Positions 29,928-41,253 of a DNA stretch of 64,000 nucleotides are shown here, in pieces. A program made the position numbers and the translations under genes. Source of the DNA: Synechococcus sp. ATX 2A4 (GTDB lineage: Bacteria; Cyanobacteriota; Cyanobacteriia; PCC-6307; Cyanobiaceae); the NCBI RefSeq assembly GCF_024346375.1, contig NZ_JAGQCV010000003.1:179281-243280 (forward strand). The letters run 5' to 3'. The notes beneath the pieces are model-generated. The model was not told the origin of the DNA. It saw only the letters and a program-made list of their open reading frames with translations, and searched no databases. How positions within the stretch are numbered: the first letter of the stretch is position 1; each line of letters starts with the position of its first letter.

Positions 29928-31067
29928 ATGACCAGCCCCGGTTCCACCGCACCGATCGCGAGCATCGGCGTGCCCACGGAAATCAAGCGGGACGAACAGC
30001 GGGTGGCCCTCACCCCCGATGGTGTCAGGGAGCTGGTGTCCCATGGCCTGGAGGTGCGGGTGCAGAGCGGCGCCGGCAACGGCGCCGGCATCGATGATTC
30101 CAGCTACGCCGAAGCCGGGGCGCAGTTGGTGAACCAGGAGGAGGCCTGGGCAGCCCACCTCGTGGTCAAGGTGAAGGAGCCCCAGGCCGAGGAGTTCCGC
30201 TTTCTGCGCGGCGACCTCGTGCTGTTCACCTACCTGCACTTGGCGGCCTACCCCGATGTTGGCCGGGCCCTGCTGGACGCAGGCACCACCGGGGTGGCCT
30301 ACGAAACCGTTCAGCTCGACAATGGCAACCTGCCGTTGCTGGCGCCGATGAGCGAGATCGCCGGCCGGCTCGCCGCCCAGGTGGGTGCGCACCTGCTCGA
30401 AAAGCCCCATGGCGGCCGCGGGGTGCTGATCGGCGGTTGCACCGGCGTCAGGCCGGCGCGGGTCGTGGTGCTCGGAGCCGGCACGGTCGGCTGGAATGCG
30501 GCCCGGCTGGCGGCGGCGATGGATGCGGAGGTGTTCCTGCTCGATCACTCCCCCCAGCGCCTCCGAAGCCTTGAATCCGACCGGAGCGGCCGGCTGGTGA
30601 GCCTGGTGAGCAGCCGTGGCCTGATCGAGCGCATGGTGCCTGGTGCCGATCTGCTGATCGGAGCGGTGCTCACCCCCGGCGGTCGGGCGCCCACCCTGGT
30701 GGACGAAGACCTGGTGCGGCGCATGAAACCCGGCTCCGTGATCGTCGATGTGGCGATCGACCAGGGCGGCTGCATCGCCACCAGCCGCGAAACCACCCAC
30801 ACCGATCCGGTGGTCACGATCCACGGCGTGCAGCATTACGCCGTCGGCAACATGCCCGGCGCCGTTCCCTTCACCTCCACCGAAGCGCTGGTGAGCGTCA
30901 CCCTGCCTTACATCGTCGGCATTGCCGGCCGGGGGCTGGTGGAGGCGGTCACTGAGCGGCCCGAGCTGCTCTCCGGTCTGAACACGGTGGATGGGGCGGT
31001 GTGCCATCCCGGGGTGGCCAAAGCGCTGGGCGTGCCCACCCGCCACCCGATGGCCTGCCTGCGCTGA
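29928..31067 (+). CDS. ald: Alanine dehydrogenase
   Basis: 379 aa from the ATG at 29928 (MTSPGSTAPIASIGVPTEIK); a start at 29904 would add eight residues. It interconverts pyruvate plus ammonium and L-alanine with NAD(H). Family sequence: EIKRDEQRVALTPDGVREL, VVKVKEPQAEEF, FTYLHLAAYPD and the NAD site VVVLGAGTVGWNAARLAAAM, followed by VIVDVAIDQGGC. Full length. It lies 75 bases after nadE, possibly in the same transcript, and is convergent with the DUF3326 gene. Confidence 0.94.
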   Translation: MTSPGSTAPIASIGVPTEIKRDEQRVALTPDGVRELVSHGLEVRVQSGAGNGAGIDDSSYAEAGAQLVNQEEAWAAHLVVKVKEPQAEEFRFLRGDLVLFTYLHLAAYPDVGRALLDAGTTGVAYETVQLDNGNLPLLAPMSEIAGRLAAQVGAHLLEKPHGGRGVLIGGCTGVRPARVVVLGAGTVGWNAARLAAAMDAEVFLLDHSPQRLRSLESDRSGRLVSLVSSRGLIERMVPGADLLIGAVLTPGGRAPTLVDEDLVRRMKPGSVIVDVAIDQGGCIATSRETTHTDPVVTIHGVQHYAVGNMPGAVPFTSTEALVSVTLPYIVGIAGRGLVEAVTERPELLSGLNTVDGAVCHPGVAKALGVPTRHPMACLR

Positions 31068-31073
31068 GCCGGA

Positions 31074-32177
31074 TCACAGCGGCGCGTCGGCACCACCGAG
31101 CGAGGCGAGCGGGCGCACCAGGGCTTGCAGGGCAATTCCCTCACGCAGGGCCAGCACAAAACCCGCCGCCTCGGCATAGGTGGCGGCCGGGAGCACAGGA
31201 ATCCCCAGGGCGGCCCCTGTGACCTCCAGCACACAGGCATTAGCTTGAACGGCGATCACCGGCAGGCCCCGTTCGGCGCAACGCAGCACGGCCTCGCCCC
31301 CCAGCGCTCCAGCCGGGGCCACCACGGCCCCGATCCCGGCAGGGTGGATCGCCCCGGCAGGCAGCACCGCCGAAGCGGCCAGGGGGGAAGGGGGCTGCAA
31401 CGGCACCAGATCGGGAGCGCGGCTCAGGCCCACCAGCACGCAGGGCAAAAACGTGTGACCCAGTTCTTCCGCTGCAGCCCGCGGATCAAGACCGATCTCC
31501 AGCGGCAGGGGAGCCAGGGCGGGAGCATGGGCACAGGGAATGCCCAGATGGCGCCCGAGCAGGTGGCTGATCACCGCTTCGGCCCCGGCCAGTCCGTCGA
31601 CGCCATTGCCACCGCGATAGGCCGCCAGCTCCTGTTGGCCGTTGTCGTCCGGGAAGCGGGTCACCACCGCGATGGCCGTGGCTCCCGCCTCTCGCAGGCG
31701 TTCCCCGGCGCGCAGCAGCTCGTCTGGGTGCTGGAGCCCACCGCCGCTCGCGCCGCTGCTGCTGCGGCTCAACGCCACACCGAGGGGCCGCTCGGTGATG
31801 AGCACCGGGCCCACAGCAAGGCCAAGCGTGGCCCGGCAGGCATCCGCCACCTGCAGGTGCCGCTGACGCAGGTCCGGCTCGATGCCAGCATCCAGCAATA
31901 GGCCCACCTGGCGCTGGCGCACGGGCGCAAGTGCCAGATCCCCGGCAGCGAAGCGGTTCAACGCCCAACCCTCTACGTAATGAATCCTCGGGTCGCTCCA
32001 ATACAGGGCGGCGCCATTCATCACGTTTGGGTGGGTGATCAGGCAGCCGCTGGCCGCCGCCAGCAGGCGGGCCGCCGGCAGACCATCACCCGCATAGCCA
32101 CCGATTTGACAACCGATCCCGGTCGGGATCACCAGCAGGAGCGGGAAGGGCGTTGCTGAGCCGATGGCAGGGGTCAT
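31074..32177 (-). CDS. DUF3326-family protein
   Basis: 367 aa. The sequence PLLLVIPTGIGCQIGGYAGD, CLITHPNVMNGAALYW, HYVEGWALNRFA and AVLPAGAIHPAGIGAVVAPA matches the cyanobacterial and plant DUF3326 family, whose function is not known. It has no signal peptide or membrane segments. The ATG at 32177 overlaps the stop of the small upstream gene (ATGA), so it is the last cistron of a ferredoxin-small protein-DUF3326 unit. Confidence 0.82.
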   Translation of the reverse strand: MTPAIGSATPFPLLLVIPTGIGCQIGGYAGDGLPAARLLAAASGCLITHPNVMNGAALYWSDPRIHYVEGWALNRFAAGDLALAPVRQRQVGLLLDAGIEPDLRQRHLQVADACRATLGLAVGPVLITERPLGVALSRSSSGASGGGLQHPDELLRAGERLREAGATAIAVVTRFPDDNGQQELAAYRGGNGVDGLAGAEAVISHLLGRHLGIPCAHAPALAPLPLEIGLDPRAAAEELGHTFLPCVLVGLSRAPDLVPLQPPSPLAASAVLPAGAIHPAGIGAVVAPAGALGGEAVLRCAERGLPVIAVQANACVLEVTGAALGIPVLPAATYAEAAGFVLALREGIALQALVRPLASLGGADAPL

Positions 32178-32401
32178 GGCTCCACCAGCAGCACCGCTTC
32201 CAGCCGCGCGCGCCTGGCACCGCGCTCATCACCATCGATGGCCGTGATCGCCCAGCGCAGCGGCACGCCCTCTTCGCGATCGAGAGCTGCCAGCACAGTG
32301 GTCAATACAGAAGCCGAAGGCGACGGGGCGCGTGACGCTGAGGCGGGCGACGACGCAACGGCCGGCAGCGGCACCCACACCTCCCTGGCGATCAGCCGCA
32401 C
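32174..32401 (-). CDS. Small hypothetical protein
   Basis: About 75 aa if begun at the GTG at 32401 (VRLIAREVWVPLPAV); the frame is open to 32470 but that would overlap the ferredoxin coding sequence by 41 bases. The second half LTTVLAALDREEGVPLRWAI and TAIDGDERGARRARLEAVLL looks like a folded protein; the middle is Ala/Ser-rich. It bridges the ferredoxin and the DUF3326 gene with an ATGA overlap to the latter. No recognisable domain. Confidence 0.55.
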   Translation of the reverse strand: MRLIAREVWVPLPAVASSPASASRAPSPSASVLTTVLAALDREEGVPLRWAITAIDGDERGARRARLEAVLLVEP

Positions 32402-32429
32402 GGCACCCGTGGCCTCAGCGGCCCGCGGC

Positions 32430-32753
32430 TCACTTCTGGTACTGCCCGAACTGGGCCAGATACAGGGCATCCTCCTGGCCAGCCATCAGCTGGAGATCAC
32501 TGCGTGGGTAGGACACGCAGAGCAGCGCGTAGCCCTGGGTCTGCAGGTCGGCCTTCACGCCCATGGCGTCGGGCTGGTGCACCGTTCCCTCCGTAATCAC
32601 GGCCGCACAGGTGGTGCAGACCCCCGAAAGACAGGAACTGGGCAGCGGCACGCCAGCGGCTTCAGCCGCCGACAGCACCGTCTGATCGGCGGTGCAGGAA
32701 AAGGTATGGGTGGCGCCGTCGAGCGCAGCGACGATGGTGAAGGTTTCACTCAT
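32430..32753 (-). CDS. [2Fe-2S] ferredoxin, divergent paralogue
   Basis: 107 aa from the ATG at 32753. The cluster ligands are CLSGVCTTC plus the distal Cys of LLCVSYPRSD; the fold-defining FSCTADQTVLSAAEAAGVPL precedes them. Compared with PetF it has a Leu in place of Arg after the first Cys, a Val in place of Ala before the second, and a C-terminal extension (ALYLAQFGQYQK). It is thus likely a specialised ferredoxin with its own partner rather than the photosynthetic carrier. The neighbours downstream are a small protein and DUF3326. Confidence 0.9.
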   Translation of the reverse strand: MSETFTIVAALDGATHTFSCTADQTVLSAAEAAGVPLPSSCLSGVCTTCAAVITEGTVHQPDAMGVKADLQTQGYALLCVSYPRSDLQLMAGQEDALYLAQFGQYQK

Positions 32754-33068
32754 GGCAGGAAGTGCAAGCGGCGGAGCTGCTCCGCCTACGGAAGGCAGCG
32801 GTCCCATCTTCCTGGACGGCGGAGCAGCACGGGGCTTTCAGGCGTCACCGAGGGTCGCGCAAGGGCCTGGAACGTGAATGGGGAGAGGAGCCGGAGAGGC
32901 GGATTCGTGGGTGGAGGCGAGAAGATGGCGGAGCAGTGGGCAGTGCTGGGTGATGTAGTGCGGGGGGCGGTGCGGGGTGAAGCAGTGCGGGGCGGTGCTG
33001 ATGGTGCTGGGTGAGAAATAGTCGCGGCGGACGGCGAAGCTGCCGGCGAATGGCGAGTGGATCGAGGT
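32754..33068. other. GC-rich intergenic region with nested direct repeats
   Basis: No coding region. GTGCTGGGTGA occurs at 32943-32953 and 33004-33014, enclosing two copies of AGTGCGGGG(GG)CGGTGC (32957-32973 and 32984-32998). The promoter and leader of the ferredoxin gene should lie at its lower-coordinate end. Confidence 0.6.
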
Positions 33069-33794
33069 TCACGCCGTGGGCCCAAGGGGTGTCCATGCAC
33101 CGGGGTGGGGAGCCAGAAACTCGGGGGGGCGGCTGTTGGAGGCCCGGGCGGAGAGGAAGAGATCAAAGCTGACAGAACAGCGCCGCTCATCGTCCTCGTT
33201 GGGCAGCACCGCGTGGTCGGTGGCCGCAGGAAAAAGCACCAGCAGGCCAGCCTGGGGAGCCACATCCTGCCAAGGGGCGTTGAGGGGGTGATCGGCAGAA
33301 ATCGGCCCGCCGTGGCCGACGGCCAGGCCCGGCACCAGTTCGTTCACCTGCCGGTGCGGGAAGAGCCGGAGGGAGCCGCAACGGCCACTGCCATCACCCG
33401 TGATGTAGTACACGGCACTGAGGTGGGCGTTGGGGTGGTGGTGACGCCCGACCGCTTGCCCCGGCTCGCTCACCACGGGCCAGGCCCGCTGCAGATGCAG
33501 CTCCAGCTGATCGGTGTCGAAGCCCAGCACCCTCAAATAGGCCATAGCAACAAGCTGCAGCTGGCCGACCAACCAGCCAAAGGCAGGGCGGCGGTGTACC
33601 TGCCACGCGTCATGAAGGTCACCTGTCCAGGCGCAGCCTTCAGACGGATTGCCCGAATCAGCACCACGAAGCTGCAGAGCATCCTGCAGCATCACGGCTG
33701 AATCGAGCGGGTCGGGCCGCAGTTGCTGACGCGCAAGGGCCAGCGGGAACAGTGGCTGGATCTCGATGATGGCCTCAGCCCATCGCCGAGCCAC
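33069..33794 (-). CDS. Putative 2-oxoglutarate-Fe(II) oxygenase (TIGR02466-like)
   Basis: 241 aa from the ATG at 33794. The jelly-roll core has the H-x-D-like site in [19 protein letters not shown], then [20 protein letters not shown] (distal His) and [12 protein letters not shown] with the Arg expected to hold 2-oxoglutarate. This pattern fits the putative 2OG-Fe(II) oxygenase family TIGR02466, of unknown substrate. The start overlaps the end of atpG by 20 bases, so it is the last reading frame of the ATP synthase operon. Confidence 0.8.
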   Translation of the reverse strand: MARRWAEAIIEIQPLFPLALARQQLRPDPLDSAVMLQDALQLRGADSGNPSEGCAWTGDLHDAWQVHRRPAFGWLVGQLQLVAMAYLRVLGFDTDQLELHLQRAWPVVSEPGQAVGRHHHPNAHLSAVYYITGDGSGRCGSLRLFPHRQVNELVPGLAVGHGGPISADHPLNAPWQDVAPQAGLLVLFPAATDHAVLPNEDDERRCSVSFDLFLSARASNSRPPEFLAPHPGAWTPLGPTA

Positions 33795-34728
33795 CCACGA
33801 TTTCCAGGATCTCCTGGGTGATCGCAGCCTGGCGGGCCTTGTTGTAGTCCAGGGTGAGCGACTTGGCGAGCTCCTTGGCGTTGTCGCTGGCGCTGTTCAT
33901 GGCCGTCATACGGCTGGCCAGTTCGCTGGCGGCCGCTTCCTGGAGGGAACGCAGCAGCTGGTTATCGAGATACAGCGGCAGCAGGGCATTGAGCAGCTGG
34001 TCGGGGCTCTGCTCAAACACAAACTCCGACTCCAGTGGCGGCATGGTGTTGTCGGAGGGCACACCCCGTTCCACCGCGAGCCGGCCTTCCCGGGTGGTGA
34101 GCCGGAAGATCTCATCATCTTGGGCAGCAATGCCCTGGGGATCAAGTGGGAGAAGGGTCTGGGAAACAGGGCCACTGCTCACCAAGTTGATGAACTTGGT
34201 GTAAATCATCTCCACCCGATCCGTGCTGCCCGAGAGGAAACCCGCCAGAATTTCGTCGCCGATCTTGCCCGCTTCGTCTGCGGTTGGCACCTGCTCAAGG
34301 CCTGTGAACGTGGCGAGGATCGGATAGGAGCGGTTCTTGAAGTAGCCGGCAGCCTTGCGCCCGATCAGCACCAGTTCCACAGTGAAACCCTGGCCCTTGA
34401 GCTCGGCAAAACGCTGCTCCGTGCGCTTGATGATGTTGGCGTTGTAGCCACCGCAGAGGCCGCGGTCGGCGCTCACCACCACAAGGGTGATGTGGCGCAC
34501 AGGACGGCTTTGCTCCAGCAGAGGGGTGTTGGCAACGTCCTCGAAACGCAGACGGGTCTGCAGGTTTTCGAGCATCCGAGCCAGGCGGTCGGCGAACGGC
34601 CTCGACCGCAGCACCTGTTCCTGGGCACGCCGCACCTTGGCGGCCGCGACCATCCCCATGGCCTCGGTGATCTTGCGGGTGTTCTTGACCGAGCTGATGC
34701 GGTCGCGTGTTTCCTTGAGGTTCGCCAT
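33775..34728 (-). CDS. atpG: ATP synthase F1 subunit gamma
   Basis: 317 aa. The central rotor shaft: N-terminal helix [22 protein letters not shown], then [22 protein letters not shown], the cyanobacteria-specific insert region ([14 protein letters not shown]), and the C-terminal helix with [18 protein letters not shown]. Both gamma helices are complete. Length fits cyanobacterial gamma. It follows atpA by 26 bases and overlaps the oxygenase gene. Confidence 0.96.
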   Translation of the reverse strand: MANLKETRDRISSVKNTRKITEAMGMVAAAKVRRAQEQVLRSRPFADRLARMLENLQTRLRFEDVANTPLLEQSRPVRHITLVVVSADRGLCGGYNANIIKRTEQRFAELKGQGFTVELVLIGRKAAGYFKNRSYPILATFTGLEQVPTADEAGKIGDEILAGFLSGSTDRVEMIYTKFINLVSSGPVSQTLLPLDPQGIAAQDDEIFRLTTREGRLAVERGVPSDNTMPPLESEFVFEQSPDQLLNALLPLYLDNQLLRSLQEAAASELASRMTAMNSASDNAKELAKSLTLDYNKARQAAITQEILEIVGGSAMG

Positions 34729-34754
34729 GGTTCAGGTGCTTCGCTTCGGGGAGA

Positions 34755-36350
<1,596 letters not shown>

Positions 36351-36899
36351 TCAGCCGCTCTTGGCGAGCGCCAAGCCAAGCCGCCGGACCTGGCCGGAGA
36401 GGCTGGCATCGATCACCTTGGATCCGTACCTGATGATCAGCCCGCCGATCAACGAGGGATCAACGTCGAGCTTGAACTCGACATTTTCGGTACCAGCCAG
36501 CGCCTGCACCTTCGTGCGCAGGGCCTGTTGCTGATCGTCGCTCAACGGCGTGGCGGAAACCACGCTGGCAAGAGCGATGTGTCGCTGCTCACGGAAGAGC
36601 GTAAGGAAGCGCTCCAGGATCGCATCGAGGATCGAGATCCTCTGGCGATCGGCGAGCAGCTTGAGCAGATTCAGAAACGACGGAGTGACCTGCTCATGAA
36701 AGAGAGCCACCACAATCGCCTTCTTCGTTTCCGGTTCAATCACGGGCGAAACGAAGCTTTGGCGCAACTCAGGTGATTGTTGCCAGAGGTCAAGCAACTG
36801 CTTGGCCTGCTCGGCAACGAGTTCGCTCTCCCCGGATTGATCCGTGATCTGGAGCAGGGCTTCGGCGTAAGGCGAAGCAATGGTGTTCAGCAAGGGCAT
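36351..36899 (-). CDS. atpH: ATP synthase F1 subunit delta
   Basis: 182 aa. The peripheral-stalk subunit linking F1 to b/b': NTIASPYAEALLQITDQSG, then LLKLLADRQRISILDAILE and the C-terminal DPSLIGGLIIRYGSKVIDAS (the delta signature). Start ATG at 36899, overlapping the stop of atpF by one base (TGATG). Confidence 0.95.
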   Translation of the reverse strand: MPLLNTIASPYAEALLQITDQSGESELVAEQAKQLLDLWQQSPELRQSFVSPVIEPETKKAIVVALFHEQVTPSFLNLLKLLADRQRISILDAILERFLTLFREQRHIALASVVSATPLSDDQQQALRTKVQALAGTENVEFKLDVDPSLIGGLIIRYGSKVIDASLSGQVRRLGLALAKSG

Positions 36900-37441
36900 C
36901 AGGCTTCACCCAGCGATTCGATGGAACGGTCGATCAGTGCAAGCTGGGCACCGGGATCAAGCTTAGAGGGGAGAGCTGCGAGAGCCTTCTCCACAGCCAG
37001 CCTTGCCGCTTCACGGCGCAGCCTTTCGCTGACCCTGTCGGCTTCTGCTTGAAGGTCGTTGCTGGAGCCTTGCTTCAGCAGGGCCATCGCTTCCACCGTG
37101 CGGCGCTCACTTTCAAGGCGAATGGACTCAGCGCGTACCTTGCCATCGGCTCTGATCTGATCCGCCTTGATCTGAGCTTCGGCGAGATCCTTCTGGGCGA
37201 TGGCCAGGGCAGAAGTGGCTGCGCCGAGCCGCTCTTCCGCATCCTGGAGATCGCTCAGGATCGCCTCGCGACGTCGCACCAGCGCACTGCCGAGCACCTT
37301 CGGCAGAAACCACACCAAGGCGGCGATCACAATCGCCAGGTTGATGACGTTGGTTTCGAACAAATTCAGATTGAGCCCGAAATGGCCCTCGCTGGCCAGC
37401 AGCGGGGAAAGGGGCGCAATCAGGAAAAGAGGAAGAGTCAT
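36899..37441 (-). CDS. atpF: ATP synthase F0 subunit b
   Basis: 180 aa. One membrane segment ([22 protein letters not shown], approximately residues 30-50) is followed by a long charged coiled coil ([47 protein letters not shown]). With b' it forms the peripheral stalk heterodimer of photosynthetic ATP synthases. It overlaps b' by four bases (ATGA) and atpH by one. Confidence 0.94.
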   Translation of the reverse strand: MTLPLFLIAPLSPLLASEGHFGLNLNLFETNVINLAIVIAALVWFLPKVLGSALVRRREAILSDLQDAEERLGAATSALAIAQKDLAEAQIKADQIRADGKVRAESIRLESERRTVEAMALLKQGSSNDLQAEADRVSERLRREAARLAVEKALAALPSKLDPGAQLALIDRSIESLGEA

Positions 37442-37908
37442 TTGGCGGCCAGCAGACGGTTGACGATCAGTTCGCTGAGAAGATCGGATTCGCCTTCGAG
37501 GTGCTCCATGGCCTTCTGACGTTCAGCCTCAATGGTGCGGCGAGCGCTTTCCATGCTGGCGTTGACGTCAGCCTGTGCCGCGGCTAGGGCCGAGCGGTAC
37601 AGCCTGTCCATCTCGTTCTCCGCTTCAACGATCAGCGTCTGGGACTTCTGTCGAGCGTCCTTCAGCTGGGCGGTGAGATCGGCGGCGAGTCGCTCGGCTT
37701 GTGCAAGCTTCTGCTTGGCATCCGCGCGGCTCAGAGTGATGTAGCTGTCGCGCTCTTCAACCGTGCGACCAATCGGCCGGAAGAACAGCAGGTTGAGAAC
37801 GTAGGTGAGGAGCACCACCTGCACCGCCATGAGCGGCAGGGTGGCATCGAGGTCGAAGAGACCTCCCTCTGGAGCACCGGCTGCGGCGAGCAGAAGCCAG
37901 CTGGTCAT
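37438..37908 (-). CDS. atpG2: ATP synthase F0 subunit b'
   Basis: 156 aa. The N-terminal membrane segment [20 protein letters not shown] with [15 protein letters not shown] after it marks b'; a coiled coil follows ([37 protein letters not shown]). It is a divergent duplicate of b found only in photosynthetic enzymes. Start ATG at 37908. About 140 bases separate it from atpE. Confidence 0.93.
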   Translation of the reverse strand: MTSWLLLAAAGAPEGGLFDLDATLPLMAVQVVLLTYVLNLLFFRPIGRTVEERDSYITLSRADAKQKLAQAERLAADLTAQLKDARQKSQTLIVEAENEMDRLYRSALAAAQADVNASMESARRTIEAERQKAMEHLEGESDLLSELIVNRLLAAK

Positions 37909-38049
37909 GGGGCAGGGACGCTGGAAGGATCAGGTACGGCTGCCGTGGTGAAACACGGCAGATGGTCTGGACGGTTCAAACGACGCAAAGGTCCGGATCG
38001 GGGCCGCACCAAGTGAATGGGCTGGCCTCCCGATCCGCACGGTCGGCGA

Positions 38050-38448
<399 letters not shown>

Positions 38449-39177
38449 TCAGTGAGCTTCTTCGTGAACAGCCTCGCCGATGTAGTAAGCAGCGAGGGTG
38501 GCAAAGATCAGGGCTTGGATCGCGCTGGTAAAGAGGCCAAGGAACATGGCGGGCAGTGGCACGATCAAGGGCACGAGGAAGGCCAGAACGGCCACCACGA
38601 GTTCATCGGCGAGGATGTTGCCGAACAAACGGAAAGAGAGGGAAAGGGGCTTGGTGAAATCCTCAACGATCTTGAAAGGGAGCATGATCGGAGTAGGTTC
38701 CACGTAATACTCGAAATACCGGAATCCTTTGCGGCTCAGACCTGCATAAAAATAGGCAAGTGAAACAAGCAGTGCCAGGGCAATGGTTGTGTTGATGTCT
38801 GCCGTGGGAGCGCCAAGCTCACCGCTCGGCAGATGGATCAATTTCCAGGGAACCAAGGCACCTCCCCAGTTGCTCACGAAGATGAAGAGGAACAGGGTGC
38901 CGATGAATGGCAGCCAATCGCGGTAAGCCTTCTCGCCGATCTGCTCACGAGCCAGATCACGTACGTAGGCCCAGAGGAATTCCAGCAGGTTCTGAACACC
39001 CCTGGGATCTCGCTCAAGCTTGCGGGTGCCCGCGACGACCAGTGCCAGCAGAGCACCGATCACGACCCAGGAGCTGATGAAAACCTGGCCATGGATCACC
39101 AGACCACCGATCTTCCAGTAGAGGTGTTTTCCCACCTCCAGTTCGGCCAGGGGCAGCAAGAGAGACAACGGTGCCAT
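38449..39177 (-). CDS. atpB: ATP synthase F0 subunit a
   Basis: 242 aa integral membrane protein, the proton half-channel. Family sequence: [58 protein letters not shown] and, near the C-terminus, [20 protein letters not shown] with the essential Arg of SFRLFGN. Start ATG at 39177. It follows atp1 by 72 bases. Confidence 0.96.
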   Translation of the reverse strand: MAPLSLLLPLAELEVGKHLYWKIGGLVIHGQVFISSWVVIGALLALVVAGTRKLERDPRGVQNLLEFLWAYVRDLAREQIGEKAYRDWLPFIGTLFLFIFVSNWGGALVPWKLIHLPSGELGAPTADINTTIALALLVSLAYFYAGLSRKGFRYFEYYVEPTPIMLPFKIVEDFTKPLSLSFRLFGNILADELVVAVLAFLVPLIVPLPAMFLGLFTSAIQALIFATLAAYYIGEAVHEEAH

Positions 39178-39249
39178 CGGTGTGCTGGGGTGCCGCAGAA
39201 GCGACGAGAAAGGACAGGAGGCCCGGATCGACGGGAGGCGGACCGGGGA

Positions 39250-39840
39250 TCAGCGGTCGGTGAGGGCCTGAAGAATCAGCGCAGGCTTGTAGAGAAGGAA
39301 TCCAACAAGCGAGGGCACGATTTCCAGGAATGGCAGCCTTGAAGCTGCCAACACGAGCACAATCGGCACAAGCAACTGTGACTTGCCGACCGAGCGCTTG
39401 TCGCCGCCGATGCGGGCGACACTGCGAGCCAGCAAGCGCATGTAAAGCATGCCGGCCAGAGCGCCCACTGCGAGGCTCAAAGCGGTGGAACGATCGAACA
39501 GGAAGGCGGCAAGAACAACAGCAAACGCTGAGAGAATCAACGTGGCCAGAAGGATGCGGCGCTGCAACCTGGCGTAGTCCTCCATACCATTGGCCAGCGT
39601 GGCCTCGGTCTGGGGGGCTGTGACAGGTTCAACCGGTTGGATCAGAAGGGGGACCTCTGAGGATCGTCCAGAGAGATCTCGCAGGAGTGTGGCCCGCAGG
39701 TCGTTGATGTCATGGGGAGGAAAAACGACCGTGGACGCGGGGCTTACAACCTGACGGGAGCCATTAGAAACACCCCCGGCAGTCATGCCGGATGTGATCT
39801 TGGACGCGTCGGGAAGAGCCTGCAAACGCCCCAAATCCAT
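39250..39840 (-). CDS. atp1: ATP synthase subunit I-like protein (Atp1)
   Basis: 196 aa as the longest frame from the ATG at 39840. The C-terminal ~110 residues (from MEDYARLQRRILLATLIL, Met86, ATG at 39585) carry four hydrophobic segments and match the small Atp1/UncI-type protein that opens cyanobacterial atp operons. Subunit I-type proteins aid F0 assembly. The first 85 residues are hydrophilic and Ser/Pro/Val-rich, and are not expected in the family; either they are a lineage-specific extension or translation starts at 39585. Confidence 0.8.
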   Translation of the reverse strand: MDLGRLQALPDASKITSGMTAGGVSNGSRQVVSPASTVVFPPHDINDLRATLLRDLSGRSSEVPLLIQPVEPVTAPQTEATLANGMEDYARLQRRILLATLILSAFAVVLAAFLFDRSTALSLAVGALAGMLYMRLLARSVARIGGDKRSVGKSQLLVPIVLVLAASRLPFLEIVPSLVGFLLYKPALILQALTDR

Positions 39841-39891
39841 TGGAAAGGCGGCCGGAATCTATCACGGAGCCGTCACAGCTCCCTAGCCGTT

Positions 39892-41100
39892 TCAAGCTGG
39901 CGCCGGTGCGCCAAGCAACAGCAAACGGTGCTGCCAGAGCCAGCGGGCGACAGAGGCGATGCGGGCAGGTTCCCAGGCGAGGGGCAAGCTGGCGAGTGCC
40001 GCGGTAGGAGGCGCGTGGTCGATCCGCATGAGCAGTTCCACGGCATCCGCCGCGAGGTCGAGGGGCCGCAGATCGGGGTCAAGCAGGCTGGCACCAGGCC
40101 AGCCCCAGAGGCAGGGGTTGCGGCAGCCATGGGCTGCCAGCAGCGTGGCGTCGTCCTCCCAAGTTTGCCTGGGCAACTCCCCACGGCTGAGGAAGAACTC
40201 AAAGTGGCTGATGTCCGGGTCGAGGGCTTCCACCAAGGCCCAACGCTCGCGCTCGGGCAGGGCGCAGGCGCGTTCAAGCAGCTCCCCTGACAACAACCGT
40301 GCCGGATCCCAGACCTGGGGATTGGAGAAGCCAGCAAAGCTCAGGTCGGCCTGATCCACGAAATCGAACAGACGCTTGATGTCGTAGCTGGTCTCCTGCG
40401 GGTGAAGATACATATCCGCAAAATTGACGTCGGCCGCCGTATCGAGTGCCCAACGCTGCTCGTGATGGAGGCGCAGACGGTTGGCCGGCGGCAGAGCATC
40501 GAACAGCTGGCGCCCCAGCCGCAGGCCCTCACCATCACCCTGCACACCCATCAGCGAGAGCGCGGCCTGAACGCGGTGGATCTCCCAGCGCCCCCCATCG
40601 GCGTACAGAAAAAGATGCAGGAGTCCGCCGGGACGCAGCAACGCCGCCAGGGCTTTCAGACCGGCTTCCGGTTGCCGCAGGTGGTGCAGCACCCCTACGG
40701 AATTGATCAGGTCAAAGGGGCCTTCGCCTTGAAGGTCGAGCAGGCTGCGCTGCTCGATCCGCAGGGAGCTGGCCGACCTGGCACCGCCCGAGCGCTCAAG
40801 CCGCCGGCGGGCCACTTCCAGCGTGCCAGGGCTGATGTCCACCGCCAGGATCTCAGCCCCGGGGTTGAGATGGGCGAGGTAGTCGGTGCTCACGCCGGTG
40901 CCACATCCGGCATCAAGGAGGCGCAGGGGCCCTGCTTGCTCCGGGAGCATCCCCGTGCAGGCACTCACCACGCAGGGGTAGCACCAGCGCCAGTTGTATC
41001 CAGGCGGAGGGCCGTCCTGCAGGGGATCGCCGGGGTAGGGGAAACGGTCGTAGAAGGAGCGCACCGCCGGTGTGGCGGCATCGGCGACTGGCTCGGACAC
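39892..41100 (-). CDS. Class I SAM-dependent methyltransferase
   Basis: 402 aa from a GTG at 41100. N-terminal AVRSFYDRFPYPGDPL is followed by the SAM-binding motif LRLLDAGCGTGVSTDYLAHL, then ILAVDISPGTLEVARRRLE and DLINSVGVLHHLRQPEAGLK, a standard Rossmann methyltransferase. A C-terminal half of about 200 residues (YLHPQETSYDIKRLFDFVDQ, HFEFFLSRGELPRQTWED) has the look of the tail found in cyanobacterial proteins of this type. Substrate unknown. It lies upstream of atp1 on the same strand, 50 bases away, and is divergent from apcE. Confidence 0.85.
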   Translation of the reverse strand: MSEPVADAATPAVRSFYDRFPYPGDPLQDGPPPGYNWRWCYPCVVSACTGMLPEQAGPLRLLDAGCGTGVSTDYLAHLNPGAEILAVDISPGTLEVARRRLERSGGARSASSLRIEQRSLLDLQGEGPFDLINSVGVLHHLRQPEAGLKALAALLRPGGLLHLFLYADGGRWEIHRVQAALSLMGVQGDGEGLRLGRQLFDALPPANRLRLHHEQRWALDTAADVNFADMYLHPQETSYDIKRLFDFVDQADLSFAGFSNPQVWDPARLLSGELLERACALPERERWALVEALDPDISHFEFFLSRGELPRQTWEDDATLLAAHGCRNPCLWGWPGASLLDPDLRPLDLAADAVELLMRIDHAPPTAALASLPLAWEPARIASVARWLWQHRLLLLGAPAPA

Positions 41101-41253
41101 AGGCAGAGGCTGGAGTAGGGATGAGCGAGCTTTTCATGGCCGGGCCCTGCCTGTGCCCTGCGCAGCGGCAAGGCTGCAAACATTTGTCTATGGCGGGGAA
41201 AAGGGCCGGAAGGTGAGCCGTACCCTGGCCAGGCCTGGTACACGCCCCTCTCC

